Shown here: piece by piece, positions 10,304 through 19,869 of the stretch
Numbering within the stretch: the stretch's first letter is position 1
Layout: each line of letters begins with the position of its first letter
NCBI RefSeq assembly: GCF_003573695.1
Contig: NC_039362.1
Location: 194,242,827 to 194,306,826, forward strand
Direction of reading: 5' to 3'
Length of the DNA stretch: 64,000 nt
Source of the DNA: Papaver somniferum
Lineage: Eukaryota > Streptophyta > Magnoliopsida > Ranunculales > Papaveraceae
Notes under the pieces: model-generated
What the model saw: only the letters and a program-made list of their open reading frames with translations
Databases searched by the model: none
Told to the model about the DNA's origin: nothing
Program-made: the position numbers and the translations under genes

Positions 10304-11332
10304 TCACCTTCCAAAGTCGTATACCAATAGTCGAAATAATTGTGGGTCCATAAGACCAAATAGAACTGCCACAAATAGGAGACAAATGCTCAAGATCAGA
10401 AAAATGAGCAGATAGAGCACAACCTGATCTAAAGTTTCTCGCAAGACAACTGGATTTATCTGAGGTGCCCACTTGGGCTTCATATGAGTGTCTCGGCAAA
10501 CAGATTCATCCGAAAAACGGGTCTCTAACATATGGATTTTCTCCTGGACATTATCAGGCAGATCAGGTTGTGGAGTCTGAATACACTCAAGCGATACCTC
10601 AGATGCACTAGGCTTGAGTCCCAAGTTAGGGACTTCTATTGGGGATAATTGACAATCTCTACCCCCAAACTTAGAATTTTGGGTGCCTCTACAATGACTA
10701 GTCACAATGTTCCTAATTTCTAGACCATCGGGTTCTTGAAAAAGGTCAATTGCTTTCTCTAAGTCATAATCAGGTGGTTCATCCTCAGCTTGCTTCATAT
10801 CTTCTATGGTCCACTCTAAGGCTTCCTTATTTTCTTGAAGCACGGTCTCTGGACTACTTTCCTGATCACTATCCAAATCGGAGGCTATAATCACAGGGAA
10901 AGACTCGGGTGGGCCTAAAAATGTATAATTAGACTCCAACTCAGGAGGCTCTTTTAAATAAGGTATTAAGATAGACTCAGAAGCTAGTAATGGTTCGAAC
11001 CTATCTTTCCATATATCAATATCTAACATAGGAACAAAATCCAACAGAGCATTTACTTGTTCAATGTTACTATCATCGTCGAAATCCAGGCTAAAATGGG
11101 ATAAACAACTCTCCAATGTATTTTCCGGTACGATGTTTGGTAATGACTCCTGAACTAAGGTTCCTATCATGTTCACCTCTTCAATATATGTGCTATCTAG
11201 CTCAGAATGTAGCTTGTTTACATTAAAAATATTCAGCTCAATAGTCATATTACCAAAAGATAGATTCATAATACCATTTAGACAGTTTATGATCGCATTA
11301 GACGTAGCTAAGAATGGGCGACCTAAAATCAC
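10304..11332 (-). CDS. D type-1 protein, protease C-terminus plus transmembrane module
   Basis: A 342-codon frame in phase with the gag-protease frame upstream and separated from it by one TAG (11345-11347). It opens with ILGRPFLATSNAIIN, the end of an Athila-type retropepsin. It then follows the Athila gag-pol sequence as far as the KEALEWTIEDMK block, the point where element A continues into reverse transcriptase. Here the rest of pol is absent and replaced by an acidic stretch, a GTQNSKFGG motif and a C-terminal hydrophobic helix of about 22 residues (LYLLIFLILSICLLFVAVLFG) ending DPQLFRLLVYDFGR. Function of the module is unknown; a related end occurs in the type-2 proteins of this array. 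The first ATG is inside the protease, so translation from it alone is doubtful. Confidence 0.65.
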   Translation of the reverse strand: MILGRPFLATSNAIINCLNGIMNLSFGNMTIELNIFNVNKLHSELDSTYIEEVNMIGTLVQESLPNIVPENTLESCLSHFSLDFDDDSNIEQVNALLDFVPMLDIDIWKDRFEPLLASESILIPYLKEPPELESNYTFLGPPESFPVIIASDLDSDQESSPETVLQENKEALEWTIEDMKQAEDEPPDYDLEKAIDLFQEPDGLEIRNIVTSHCRGTQNSKFGGRDCQLSPIEVPNLGLKPSASEVSLECIQTPQPDLPDNVQEKIHMLETRFSDESVCRDTHMKPKWAPQINPVVLRETLDQVVLYLLIFLILSICLLFVAVLFGLMDPQLFRLLVYDFGR

Positions 11333-11344
11333 AGGTATTTGGTT

Positions 11345-13528
11345 CTATGGGTCGGGGACAGGTTGGGTATCTAGGACCACGAAATCCACTGGATAAATAA
11401 ACTTGTCGACCTCAATAAGAACATCCTCGATCACACCACGAGGGATTTTAACGGACCTATCAGCTAACTGGAGTGTTATCTGGGTAGGTTTCATCTCACC
11501 AAGTCCTAGCTTAAGGTACACATGGTATGACAGTAAGTTCACACTGGCTCCTAAGTCAAGCAACGCTTTCTCAACACGGTACTTACCTATTGTACATGAA
11601 ATGGTAGGGGACCCTGGGTTTTTATACTTAGGAGTAGTGGTATTCTGAATAATAGAACTCACATGACTAGCTATGAAGGCTTTCTTCTGGACACTGAGCT
11701 TACGCTTTCGCGTACACAAGTCCTTAAGGAACTTGGCATAAGAGGGAATCTGCCTAATTGCATCTAATAATGGAAGGTTGATATTAACCTGCTTAAAAAC
11801 CTCCAATATATCATTAAAGTTGGACTCCCTCTTAGTCGGAACTAGCAGCTGGGGAAACGGGGCTCTGGGAACAAAGTGAGGCTCAACAGGACCCTCATTG
11901 GTCTCTTTGGAGACTCTATCAGTCTCCTCATTTTCTGGCTCAGCAGGGTGAACTACAGCATGTTCACTATCAGGCATGGCGACCTTGTTGTCAACTTTCT
12001 TTCCACTCCTTAGGGTTGTGACAGCATTCACATGATTGTACGATTTCTCTCCTTTGGGGTTAGGATCAGTATGACTAGGGAACCTTCCTTCTTCTCTCTC
12101 ACTTATGAACTTAGCTATTTGTCCTACTTGAAGTTCTAATTTGGCAAGACTCTGGGAATTATTCTTCAATTCTTTCCTAGTTTCTTGTTGAAAGCTCATG
12201 TGGTTCTTTGTTAACATTTCATGGTTATTTGCTAACATAGTGAGAGTATCCTCTAAGGTAGAGATCTTTTTCTCGGAAGTGTTCTGACACTGGGTTTGAC
12301 CTGAAGAGTTCTTAAAACCAAAACCTGGGGGAGGCTGAGAATTGCTAGACTGGCCTTGACTCTGGCCCTTAGACCAAGAGAAATTAGGATGGTTTCTCCA
12401 ACCAGGGTTGTAGGTTTCTGAGTATGGGTCAAACTTCTGACGGTTCTCAAACCTAGAGTTGTTATAGACAGCATGGGCTTGCTCTTCACTAACCTGACCT
12501 TCCCAAAACGAATTATCGGGCTCTATTCCACAACTAGAGACTTGAGAGGCTCTATTAGGTTCAACAAGGGACCTATTTTTAGTCTGACCCATTTCTAAAG
12601 CTTCTAACCTTCTGGATAAAGCAGCAAACTTAGCATCTGACGCAAAACTCGTATCTACCATATTGGTGCTACTTCTATTGACCAAGAGTCTTTTAGGGGG
12701 TTCAACACAAGATTCCCACTGTTGGGATTTTTCAGCGATAGCTCCTAAGAAGGCAAAAGCATCATCAGCATTTTTACTAGTGAACTCACCAGCGCACATA
12801 GACTCAACCATGGCTTTGGTCGAATAGTCTAAACCATCATAAATAATCTGTACAAGTTTCATATTATCAAATCCATGGTGAGGACACTGAGATAGGAGAT
12901 CATTGAATCGCTCTAAAAACCTATAAAGAGACTCTCCCTCTTGTTGCACACTAGCACTAATTTTCTGCCTAACAGCTGCAGTTTTATGCTCAGGGTAGAA
13001 TTTCATATAGAAGGCAGCAATAAGTTCCTGCCATGTTTCTATGGATTCAGACGGTAGGTTATTAAGCCAGGTCTTGGCTTTATCTCTCAAGGAAAAGGGA
13101 AACATTTTAAGTTTCAAGACTTCATCAGTAAGGTCTTTTATTCTAATTGTCCCACAGATTTCCTCAAAGTCCCTAATATGAAAATAAGGGTTCTCATCAT
13201 CTTTTCCTAAGAATATAGGGATCATCTGAAGAATACTAGGTTTTATCTTGAAATTAGCCGTAGTGGCTGGCAATTTAATGCATGAAGCTCGGTTGGTCCT
13301 AGTTGGGAACATGTAATCTTTCAAAGTTGCCATCGCTGGCACAACAGAAGTACTAGGGGTACTTTTATCACTCAGAGATAAATTCTCAAAACTGAAGTTT
13401 CCAAAAACAGGGCTCTCCAAAGAAGAGTCTTCGAGCTCCCTGCTTAAATCAGAAGAACTACTAGGTTTTTCGCTAATCAATCGACCTAGAGTATCTCTTT
13501 TCCAAGCCCTATTAACAAAATCGGGCAT
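11345..13528 (-). CDS. D type-1 gag-protease polyprotein
   Basis: A 727-codon frame starting MPDFVNRAWK. Residues about 90-250 form a retrotransposon gag domain (DENPYFHIRDFEEICG, FPFSLRDKAKTWL, YRFLERFNDLLSQCPHHG), the capsid. Residues from about 655 form a retropepsin with LLDLGAS as the active-site loop, in line with Athila elements, where DLG replaces the common DTG. The CCHC knuckle seen in element A (about residues 304-317 there) is missing; the region reads SCGIEPDNSFWEGQ. The frame ends at a TAG (11345) after DTQPVPDP, where A continues into IPVILGRPF. Start chosen because a strong 3' splice site (pyrimidine tract plus TTTTTAG) ends three bases before this ATG. Would supply particles but no enzymes for copying or integration. 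Confidence 0.8.
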   Translation of the reverse strand: MPDFVNRAWKRDTLGRLISEKPSSSSDLSRELEDSSLESPVFGNFSFENLSLSDKSTPSTSVVPAMATLKDYMFPTRTNRASCIKLPATTANFKIKPSILQMIPIFLGKDDENPYFHIRDFEEICGTIRIKDLTDEVLKLKMFPFSLRDKAKTWLNNLPSESIETWQELIAAFYMKFYPEHKTAAVRQKISASVQQEGESLYRFLERFNDLLSQCPHHGFDNMKLVQIIYDGLDYSTKAMVESMCAGEFTSKNADDAFAFLGAIAEKSQQWESCVEPPKRLLVNRSSTNMVDTSFASDAKFAALSRRLEALEMGQTKNRSLVEPNRASQVSSCGIEPDNSFWEGQVSEEQAHAVYNNSRFENRQKFDPYSETYNPGWRNHPNFSWSKGQSQGQSSNSQPPPGFGFKNSSGQTQCQNTSEKKISTLEDTLTMLANNHEMLTKNHMSFQQETRKELKNNSQSLAKLELQVGQIAKFISEREEGRFPSHTDPNPKGEKSYNHVNAVTTLRSGKKVDNKVAMPDSEHAVVHPAEPENEETDRVSKETNEGPVEPHFVPRAPFPQLLVPTKRESNFNDILEVFKQVNINLPLLDAIRQIPSYAKFLKDLCTRKRKLSVQKKAFIASHVSSIIQNTTTPKYKNPGSPTISCTIGKYRVEKALLDLGASVNLLSYHVYLKLGLGEMKPTQITLQLADRSVKIPRGVIEDVLIEVDKFIYPVDFVVLDTQPVPDP

Positions 13529-13531
13529 ACA

Positions 13532-14151
13532 CTAAAAAGAATTCAGAAAGAAAAAAAAAATCCTAACAAGAAGGTTCTAGCAATCACACAGCAGGCTGAC
13601 TCGACTTTACCACAGCAAACCTAAAGATTTCTAGCAAACAACAAGCATGATGGCTCCACTTAGATTGTTTCTAGACCAGCTTCTAATCCTTCGAAAGGGA
13701 ATTCGTTACAATTTGAGCAAACCCCTCTGGAATCAATCCGAGTTAAAGCAAGTTGAATCGAGGCGAGGGAAGCTCAGTGGAGCTTTGATACCCAAAACCT
13801 CACCGATCCAATGCAGCGCAGTCACGCATTCAACTCGCAGTAACCGTCAAGAACTTCAAGGTGTGCTTAAAAGAGTAACCAATATTTTTCGAATGATTGT
13901 CCTGTTAAGCTCGATACCCTATAGGTCTCTTTTTAGTCCAAATTTTAGGCTTAGGTTCGCTTTAGCTTTCGTTTTCCTAAGGCGGGCAAGAAGGGAGCGG
14001 TGATGAAATCCGAACCCTTATCTTATATGGTCCAGTCCTTGCCCTTTACTAGGAATTTAAAAACAGTCCATATTCAAGTCCTCAGCATATATTCACCTTA
14101 AGGAGTCCAGTAACCCGCTTGCAGGAGATTCGCGGGTGTTTAGAATTTTAC
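13532..14151 (-). other. Leader intron of D segment 1
   Basis: On the minus strand the donor is GGGAG|GTAAAA (GT at 14151-14150) and the acceptor TTCTTTTTAG|TG ends at 13532, three bases before the gag ATG. The leader around the donor is conserved with segment 2, which has the better donor GGGAG|GTAAGT. Splicing would place the ATG near the 5' end of the mRNA. Confidence 0.5.
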
Positions 14152-14638
14152 CTCCCGTACCAGACGGGCGAAGAACCGCTGAAGTCGACTCGGGCCACGA
14201 CTCCTATGCCGTGTGCGAACCCGAGGGGCCGAGACGATATCGTAATCGTCGTCCTTCCCTGCAAACAGTTTATATTTAAGGGTACCCTTCCGTAGGGTTT
14301 AAAAATAAAAATAAAAATGTCCCAAAATTAATGTCCAAAGTCCATAAAAAAAAATACAAAAGAAAAGAAAGTCTAATAAAAAAAATTACAAAAAAAATGT
14401 CTCTCTTTTTTTTTCTCTCTTTTTATCAAAATAAATAAATAAAATTCTTCTTCTTTCGCTCCTTTAGCTTTGCTTTTCGCTCCCAAACTTTAAGTAAATC
14501 ACCACAAGCTTTGGCAAAATTGTCTTTCGCTCCAATCTTCAAAAATCTGCAAGGAAACAAAAAAAACCAAAAACGTAAAGAAGAACAAAAATAATAAAAA
14601 TAATAAAAATCTAAAAAAAAATGCTAACTAAACACAGG

Positions 14639-14656
14639 TCCGCGTCGGCGGCGCCA
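14639..14656 (-). promoter_or_regulatory. Primer binding site, tRNA-Asp type (diverged)
   Basis: Minus strand TGGCGCCGCCGACGCGGA, six bases after the LTR2 end. It matches 14 of 18 bases of the complement of plant tRNA-Asp 3' end (TGGCGCCGTTGCCGGGGA), the usual Athila primer; the first eight bases are perfect. Confidence 0.65.
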
Positions 14657-14662
14657 AAAATT

Positions 14663-16035
14663 TGATGATTTTCAAATAGTGATTGTAGTAGTAGTGGTAA
14701 AAAGGGGTCTTTTCAGACTTGTGAAGAAAACAAATTTTTTTTAGATTTAAATTAAACACACAAATAAATAAAATAGTTCAAACCTTTAGAGAAAAACACC
14801 AAGACTTGGATTCCACCATTGACCCATTATTTGATAAATTCTAATAATTAATATTCATGCAATTTTTCTTTTAGAGTGATTCTAATATTATGCCTTTTGT
14901 AGATTTTTGAAGTAATAAATGTAAACACCAAGCATGAAACATCAAGAGTCTTAAACTAAGCATGCTCCATCAAAATGAATCACAATTATTCAATAAAAAT
15001 CAATTTTTCAATTAAAATTCCATGCAAATAATCATGTAATAATATTGCAAATAAATAATAAAGTTAGAATTATACCATAAATAAGGACCAATGGCTTCCT
15101 CCGTCGCCTTGGCTAATGGGTTTAGCTCCTCATCCCAAAAACACACTCACAAGATAAATTCATGGCTAAAATAGGTGTTCTTATTGATGAATATAAGATG
15201 AAAAAGGAATTTGCAACGCTGTAGTGGTGTTACAGCGCCACTGTTACAAAAGAGTATGGTAATTTAAGACTGTTGTAAACGATAACTATCTACTGCTGTG
15301 AAACAACGACAGTGGTATGAAAATAAGTCTGCTGAAGAACGACTGACTCTGCGAGTCTGTTCTTCGTGTTCTTCAGAAGCTTTAATGGCAGCAGCAGCAG
15401 CGTTGTCTCCTCTATAATTGCTTCTCCTAGGCTCTCATCGACTCTAAACTCTCTCCTAAAGGTTTCTAGATATTATCTCGTCTCAAATATCTTCTAGGAC
15501 TTTTACCCAACTGTTTTGATGTATATCCCACGCAAGATATCCCATAAATCTCTCAAACTAATCTCAAACCCTAAACAGAAACCGTGTGCACTGTCTTGAC
15601 TTTGTGTGGATTTTCTGACTTATCCAGCCCAATTAGATGGGTCTAATTGCTTCTAACAGGTCCATTATGTCTTGTAGAGTCCGTGGGTACCAAATTTTCC
15701 CATTGAATTGCCTCCTAGGTCGCTCAAATCCTTGATCCAAAACTGTTGACGCTGCTGCCTTTTTTTCCGCCAAAATCCAGTTTTGAAACTTTGAAGATGA
15801 CCTCCCCCTATCCAGTTCCGGTGTCCCTTTGTAATTAGGTTACCCCTTATCCAAAGTGAGAGTCCGTATAGTAATTTTCTCCCACGAGCGCAAAACCACT
15901 TTTTAGCCAATTTCGCCGCAAAAGCTTATTTCTCCAAAAACACCTACAAAGACATAAAATAACCAAATAAGTACAAAATCGAGCACTAACAATATAAACA
16001 ATTGGGACAAATTAGACACATAAATGCGTCTATCA
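14663..16035 (-). repeat. D array LTR2, diverged and shortened (1373 bp)
   Basis: Starts TGATAGACGC at 16035 and ends near 14663 (TGATGATTTT on the plus strand). Compared with LTR1 it lacks about 260 bp including the TATA box, after GGTTTCTAGATATT near 15470, and carries scattered substitutions. It is clearly the most diverged of the long LTRs. Confidence 0.8.
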
Positions 16036-17302
16036 AATACCCCCAAACTTATTATTTGCTAGTCCTCGAGCAAATCTAATCTAAAATAAAATGACTACAC
16101 TTAGCACGTGCAGTAAGCCGTTAAACCACTAGGTGGCCCTAGTGGCGGAGTGTTGTCTCCGGGAGGTTTACCAGAGGTGTACCCACAAAACCTTAATACT
16201 CCAGAGCTTAGCTATCTACGCAGAACCTTGGAAGGCACTAAAGAATCTCCTTGGTTGGCATACTTATTGACTACAGGAAGAAGTACCCTGATGCGAAATT
16301 CCAATTGATGTACACGAGTTTGCACTCAAGCATACTAAAATTCATATAAAGTGACAGAGCTCTACTCAGATAGTTGCACTATGGACATCATATTCGGAGT
16401 CAAAACTAATCACATGGATAGATCAAGAAGATGGATATAGAAAACATAGATGGTTTTGATGTTTACTAAGTGAACGACGTTTCCCATATCTGTCTGAAGG
16501 CCTCCGCCAAAATGAACCTATCCTAATGGATTGAGATACCAGTCTGACTAATATCAACACACTGGCATATACAAGGGTATCAGTGGTCGATAACCTAACT
16601 CTAGGTCAACACAACTGGCATATACAAGGGTACCAGTGGTCGACTTTATTGAATTTATTCCTTTTGGTCAAATGGTCTGGTCTCAATATTCTCTTTCTTT
16701 TTTTTTTCTACTTTTTGGTAACTACCATTTTTTTTTTCTCTTTTCTCTTTTTCTTTTTCAACTTTTTTTTTTCATGGTATCTCAATCACTCTAATTCACC
16801 CTAGCATTGGTAACAACTTGAATCGTGGGCCCCACCTATCACTTAGAGAAACATAGTTTAAAAAAAAAATAAAAATAGAAGTGAAAAGGACTCAACGAGA
16901 TATGGTGAAACTATCATGTTATTTATAACACCTGAGCTCTGTGCTTTTATGAATAGACTCTTCTAGATGTTGCCATCTAATCAGATTGGTTCTTCAACTC
17001 CTACAACCAAAATGCTTCCATCCACTTAGATTAGTTAGTGCAATCCTAAATAGGCATAAATTTCTAAGCTCTGGAGTTTATTTATACTTACTGCAACTAA
17101 AAAGTTTCCCCCATACCCCCAAACTTAAATCTAACATTGTCCTCAATGTTCTAAAGATAAAATTAAAAACATGAACAAGGAGAAACTATTACCATTTGAA
17201 GCAAAGGAGTTAAGGAAAGATATTACCTGGTTGCATGAGTTTGGGTTACCTCCCAAGAAGTGCTAAGTTTAAAGTCTTCAGCCAGACATAGAAAAGGTTT
17301 AG
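16036..17302 (-). other. D segment 2, 3' non-coding internal region
   Basis: No gene. It begins with the polypurine tract complement AATACCCCCAAACTT and is homologous to the equivalent part of segment 1. It has two copies of the 53-bp block around GGTACCAGTGGTCGA (the first copy as GGTATCAGTGG), T-rich tracts at about 16695-16775, and the ACATTGAGGACAATGT hairpin complement near 17134-17149. Confidence 0.6.
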
Positions 17303-18940
17303 TCAACTCGAACCGTATAACAGTAGCCGGAATAACTGTGGGTCTTTAAAACCAAAAAGAGCTGACAAAAGGAAACTGCAGTGAACCAAGAAAATGTACA
17401 AGACTATCATGCCCTTACCTAGTTTCTGGATAACTATCGCTAATTGCGGTTCAGGTTCAGGTTCTATGAAGGGGTCTAAATAGACAATTTTCCTCGGATG
17501 CATTTCCTCATAGGTAGGATCCAAATTATTAGGTCCTAGAGTCTGGAAAAACTCAGATAAGAACCTGGAATCACAAAATAACCTAAATAATTTAGGATCC
17601 TCTAAGTCAATTAGGTAAGACTTACATAGTTGACCACAGTCAGAGTAGTGGTCATTCTGAAGCAAATGTGTCGATTCTAATTTCCTAAAGTACTTAGGCT
17701 TAGTCTTAGAACTTAATAAGTGACACATTTGAAATCTAAACGTTCCCACAGTTGGAAGAAAACTATTTGGTGGGAAAACAAAGTCAATCTGGGGATCATA
17801 GCCTGGGCAAACCACATCAACCAGAGGATGGGTTTCTAACGACTGAACTTCTTCCTGGATATCATTAGGCTCGGGAAAACGAGTATGAAGGTAATCTTGT
17901 AAAATGGTTGAGGCATAGATATCAAGTCCTAAGTGTGGGGACTTTCTGAGAGTTAAAGGTAAGGCACTAGGGAAGTGATAATCACCCCCAAACTTAGAGT
18001 TTTCAGTGTCTCTAGATAGACCTCTAATTATTTCTTGAATTTCCGTATCTTCAGAGTCCTTAAAATATTCAAGAGATTCTTCTAAGTTATTATCAGGTAG
18101 TGCATCTTTACTCATCTCTACGGGTCTATCTTCTTCTTCCAAGACTATTGTTTCTAAGTCGCTAGACTCTAAAACAGTATTTTCGAAATGAACCCGTTCC
18201 TCTAAACCACTATCGGCTTCGTAATCAAAAGGAAAAACTACATCGTCTAAAACGGTGGTATCCCTAATCAAATCCTCGTCCTTTTGAATAGGTGAATAAT
18301 CATAAAAATTATTTGGATTTGAACTAGAAATAATATAATCACTATATAGCTCAATTGGATTACTAGACTCCTGATCACTATGCCTACATATTTCAGATTC
18401 TTCATTACTGCTATCCTCATCATCATAGTACGAAGATGATTGAACCTTATCTAAATAAGTAGTGTCTTTTATTCTAACCTCGTCCTCTAAATTAGGCAAA
18501 TATTCACTATTTACATCAAGGGTAAAATTGGAAACACTATTTTGGAAATTTAGATCTTTTAGAGAAGTTCTATTCTGGGTCTCTAACAAAAGCTTTTGGG
18601 CTGACTCACATGAATTCCTGACGTAATCTAGGAAATCAGGTAAAGAAAGTTCACTCATTGCATTATTTTCGTCCATAACTAAGTTATTCATTTCGGCGAA
18701 CTTACGTGCTGTCTCAGCTAACTTACGTGTCGACTCAAGTAAAGAGGAATTAGCAGAATTTTTCTCGTATGACTGATGGTTGTGAGGATAGTGATTGGGC
18801 TCACCATGGTATGAACCATAACCTTGAAAAGTTTGGCGTTCCCAACCACTATTCCCACCATGGTAATAAAACTGATGATGTCCATATTCAAATTCAGGTC
18901 GATATTCATTGTATTGGCTTCTATCATACCAGCTCGACAT
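17303..18940 (-). CDS. D type-2 protein: acidic accessory protein with C-terminal membrane helix
   Basis: A 545-residue frame with no recognised enzymatic or gag domain. The N-terminus is Tyr/His/Gly-rich (MSSWYDRSQY, HHQFYYHGGNSGWERQ), then a helical stretch STRKLAETARKFAEMNN, a long Asp/Glu/Ser-rich middle (TTYLDKVQSSSYYDDEDSS and onward), and a C-terminal part with TENSKFGG, PKYFRKLESTH and a membrane-spanning stretch MIVLYIFLVHCSFLLSALFGF followed by DPQLFRLLLYG. The last motif matches the end of the type-1 protein. I took the ATG at 18940 rather than 18967 because a splice acceptor (TGTGTAG|AATTCC) lies between them. The frame is intact over its whole length. Function unknown; an env-like role is possible only by analogy with Athila elements. 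Confidence 0.65.
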   Translation of the reverse strand: MSSWYDRSQYNEYRPEFEYGHHQFYYHGGNSGWERQTFQGYGSYHGEPNHYPHNHQSYEKNSANSSLLESTRKLAETARKFAEMNNLVMDENNAMSELSLPDFLDYVRNSCESAQKLLLETQNRTSLKDLNFQNSVSNFTLDVNSEYLPNLEDEVRIKDTTYLDKVQSSSYYDDEDSSNEESEICRHSDQESSNPIELYSDYIISSSNPNNFYDYSPIQKDEDLIRDTTVLDDVVFPFDYEADSGLEERVHFENTVLESSDLETIVLEEEDRPVEMSKDALPDNNLEESLEYFKDSEDTEIQEIIRGLSRDTENSKFGGDYHFPSALPLTLRKSPHLGLDIYASTILQDYLHTRFPEPNDIQEEVQSLETHPLVDVVCPGYDPQIDFVFPPNSFLPTVGTFRFQMCHLLSSKTKPKYFRKLESTHLLQNDHYSDCGQLCKSYLIDLEDPKLFRLFCDSRFLSEFFQTLGPNNLDPTYEEMHPRKIVYLDPFIEPEPEPQLAIVIQKLGKGMIVLYIFLVHCSFLLSALFGFKDPQLFRLLLYGSS

Positions 18941-18959
18941 TCTTAATTGCAAGGGAATT

Positions 18960-19536
18960 CTACACAATCACAAACAAGGCCGACTCAATTCCACCAAAAC
19001 AAACCTAAAGATTTCTAGCAAATAAAAAGCATGATGGCTCCACTTAGATTGTTTCTAGACCAGCTTCTATCTTTCGAAAGGGAATTCGTTGCAATTTGAG
19101 AAAACCCCTCTGGGATCAATCCGAGTCAAAGTAAGTTGAATTGAGGCGAGGGAAGCTCAGTGGAGCTTTGATACCCAAGGCCTCACCGCTATCACAAGGC
19201 GGCACAGTCACGCATTCAACTCACAGAAACCATCATGAACTTTGGAGTGTGCTTAAAGAGCAACCAATATTTTTCGAACGAGTTTCCTATTAAGCTCGTT
19301 ACCCTATCGGTCTCGTTATATTCCAAATTTTAAGCTTGGGTTCGCGTTAGGTTTCGTTTTCCTAAGGCGGGCAAGAAGGGAGCGGTGATGAAATCCAAAC
19401 CCTTATCTTGTATTGGCCAGGCCTTGCCCTTTACTAGGAATTTAAAAACAGTCCAAATTCGTCCTCAAACAATTATCACCTTAAGGCAGACAGTAACTCG
19501 CTTACAGGAGATTCAAGAGTGTTTCGATGGACTTAC
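18960..19536 (-). other. Leader intron of D segment 2
   Basis: Donor GGGAG|GTAAGT at 19536-19535 on the minus strand is a consensus plant donor; the acceptor TGTGTAG ends at 18960, 19 bases before the chosen ATG. Leader sequence is homologous to that of segment 1 although the proteins differ. Confidence 0.5.
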
Positions 19537-19869
19537 CTCCCGTACCAGACGGGGGATGAACCGTTGAAGTCGACTCGGGCCAAGACTCCTATGTCGTGTA
19601 CGAACCCGAGGGGCCGAGACTATATAGTAATCGTCGTCCTTCCCTGCACACAGTTTATATAATTTTTTTTTTTTTTTTTAATAATACCCTTCCGTAGGGT
19701 TAAAAAAAAAGTCCAATTGTATAAAGTCCAAAGTCCAAAATAAATAAATAAAAATTGCAGTTTTCCTCAAACACTCTAAAAAAATTAAAAATTAAAAATT
19801 AAATCTTAAAATTGTCCTTTTTTCTTCTCTTTTCGCTTTAAGCTTTTTCCTCTCCAAGTCCTTAGTGCT
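19537..19869 (-). other. Leader of D segment 2, no PBS
   Basis: Holds the conserved GACTCGGG/GAGGGGCCGAGAC leader block (on the plus strand near 19570-19620) and AT-rich sequence. No TGGCGCC-type primer site is found next to LTR3, unlike segments 1 and 3, so this junction cannot prime normally. Confidence 0.5.

Noticed and set aside
10304..10450. Calling the membrane module an env gene
   Set aside because: Some Athila elements have env-like ORFs with membrane helices, but here only a helix and a short motif are visible; the analogy is too weak for a gene name.
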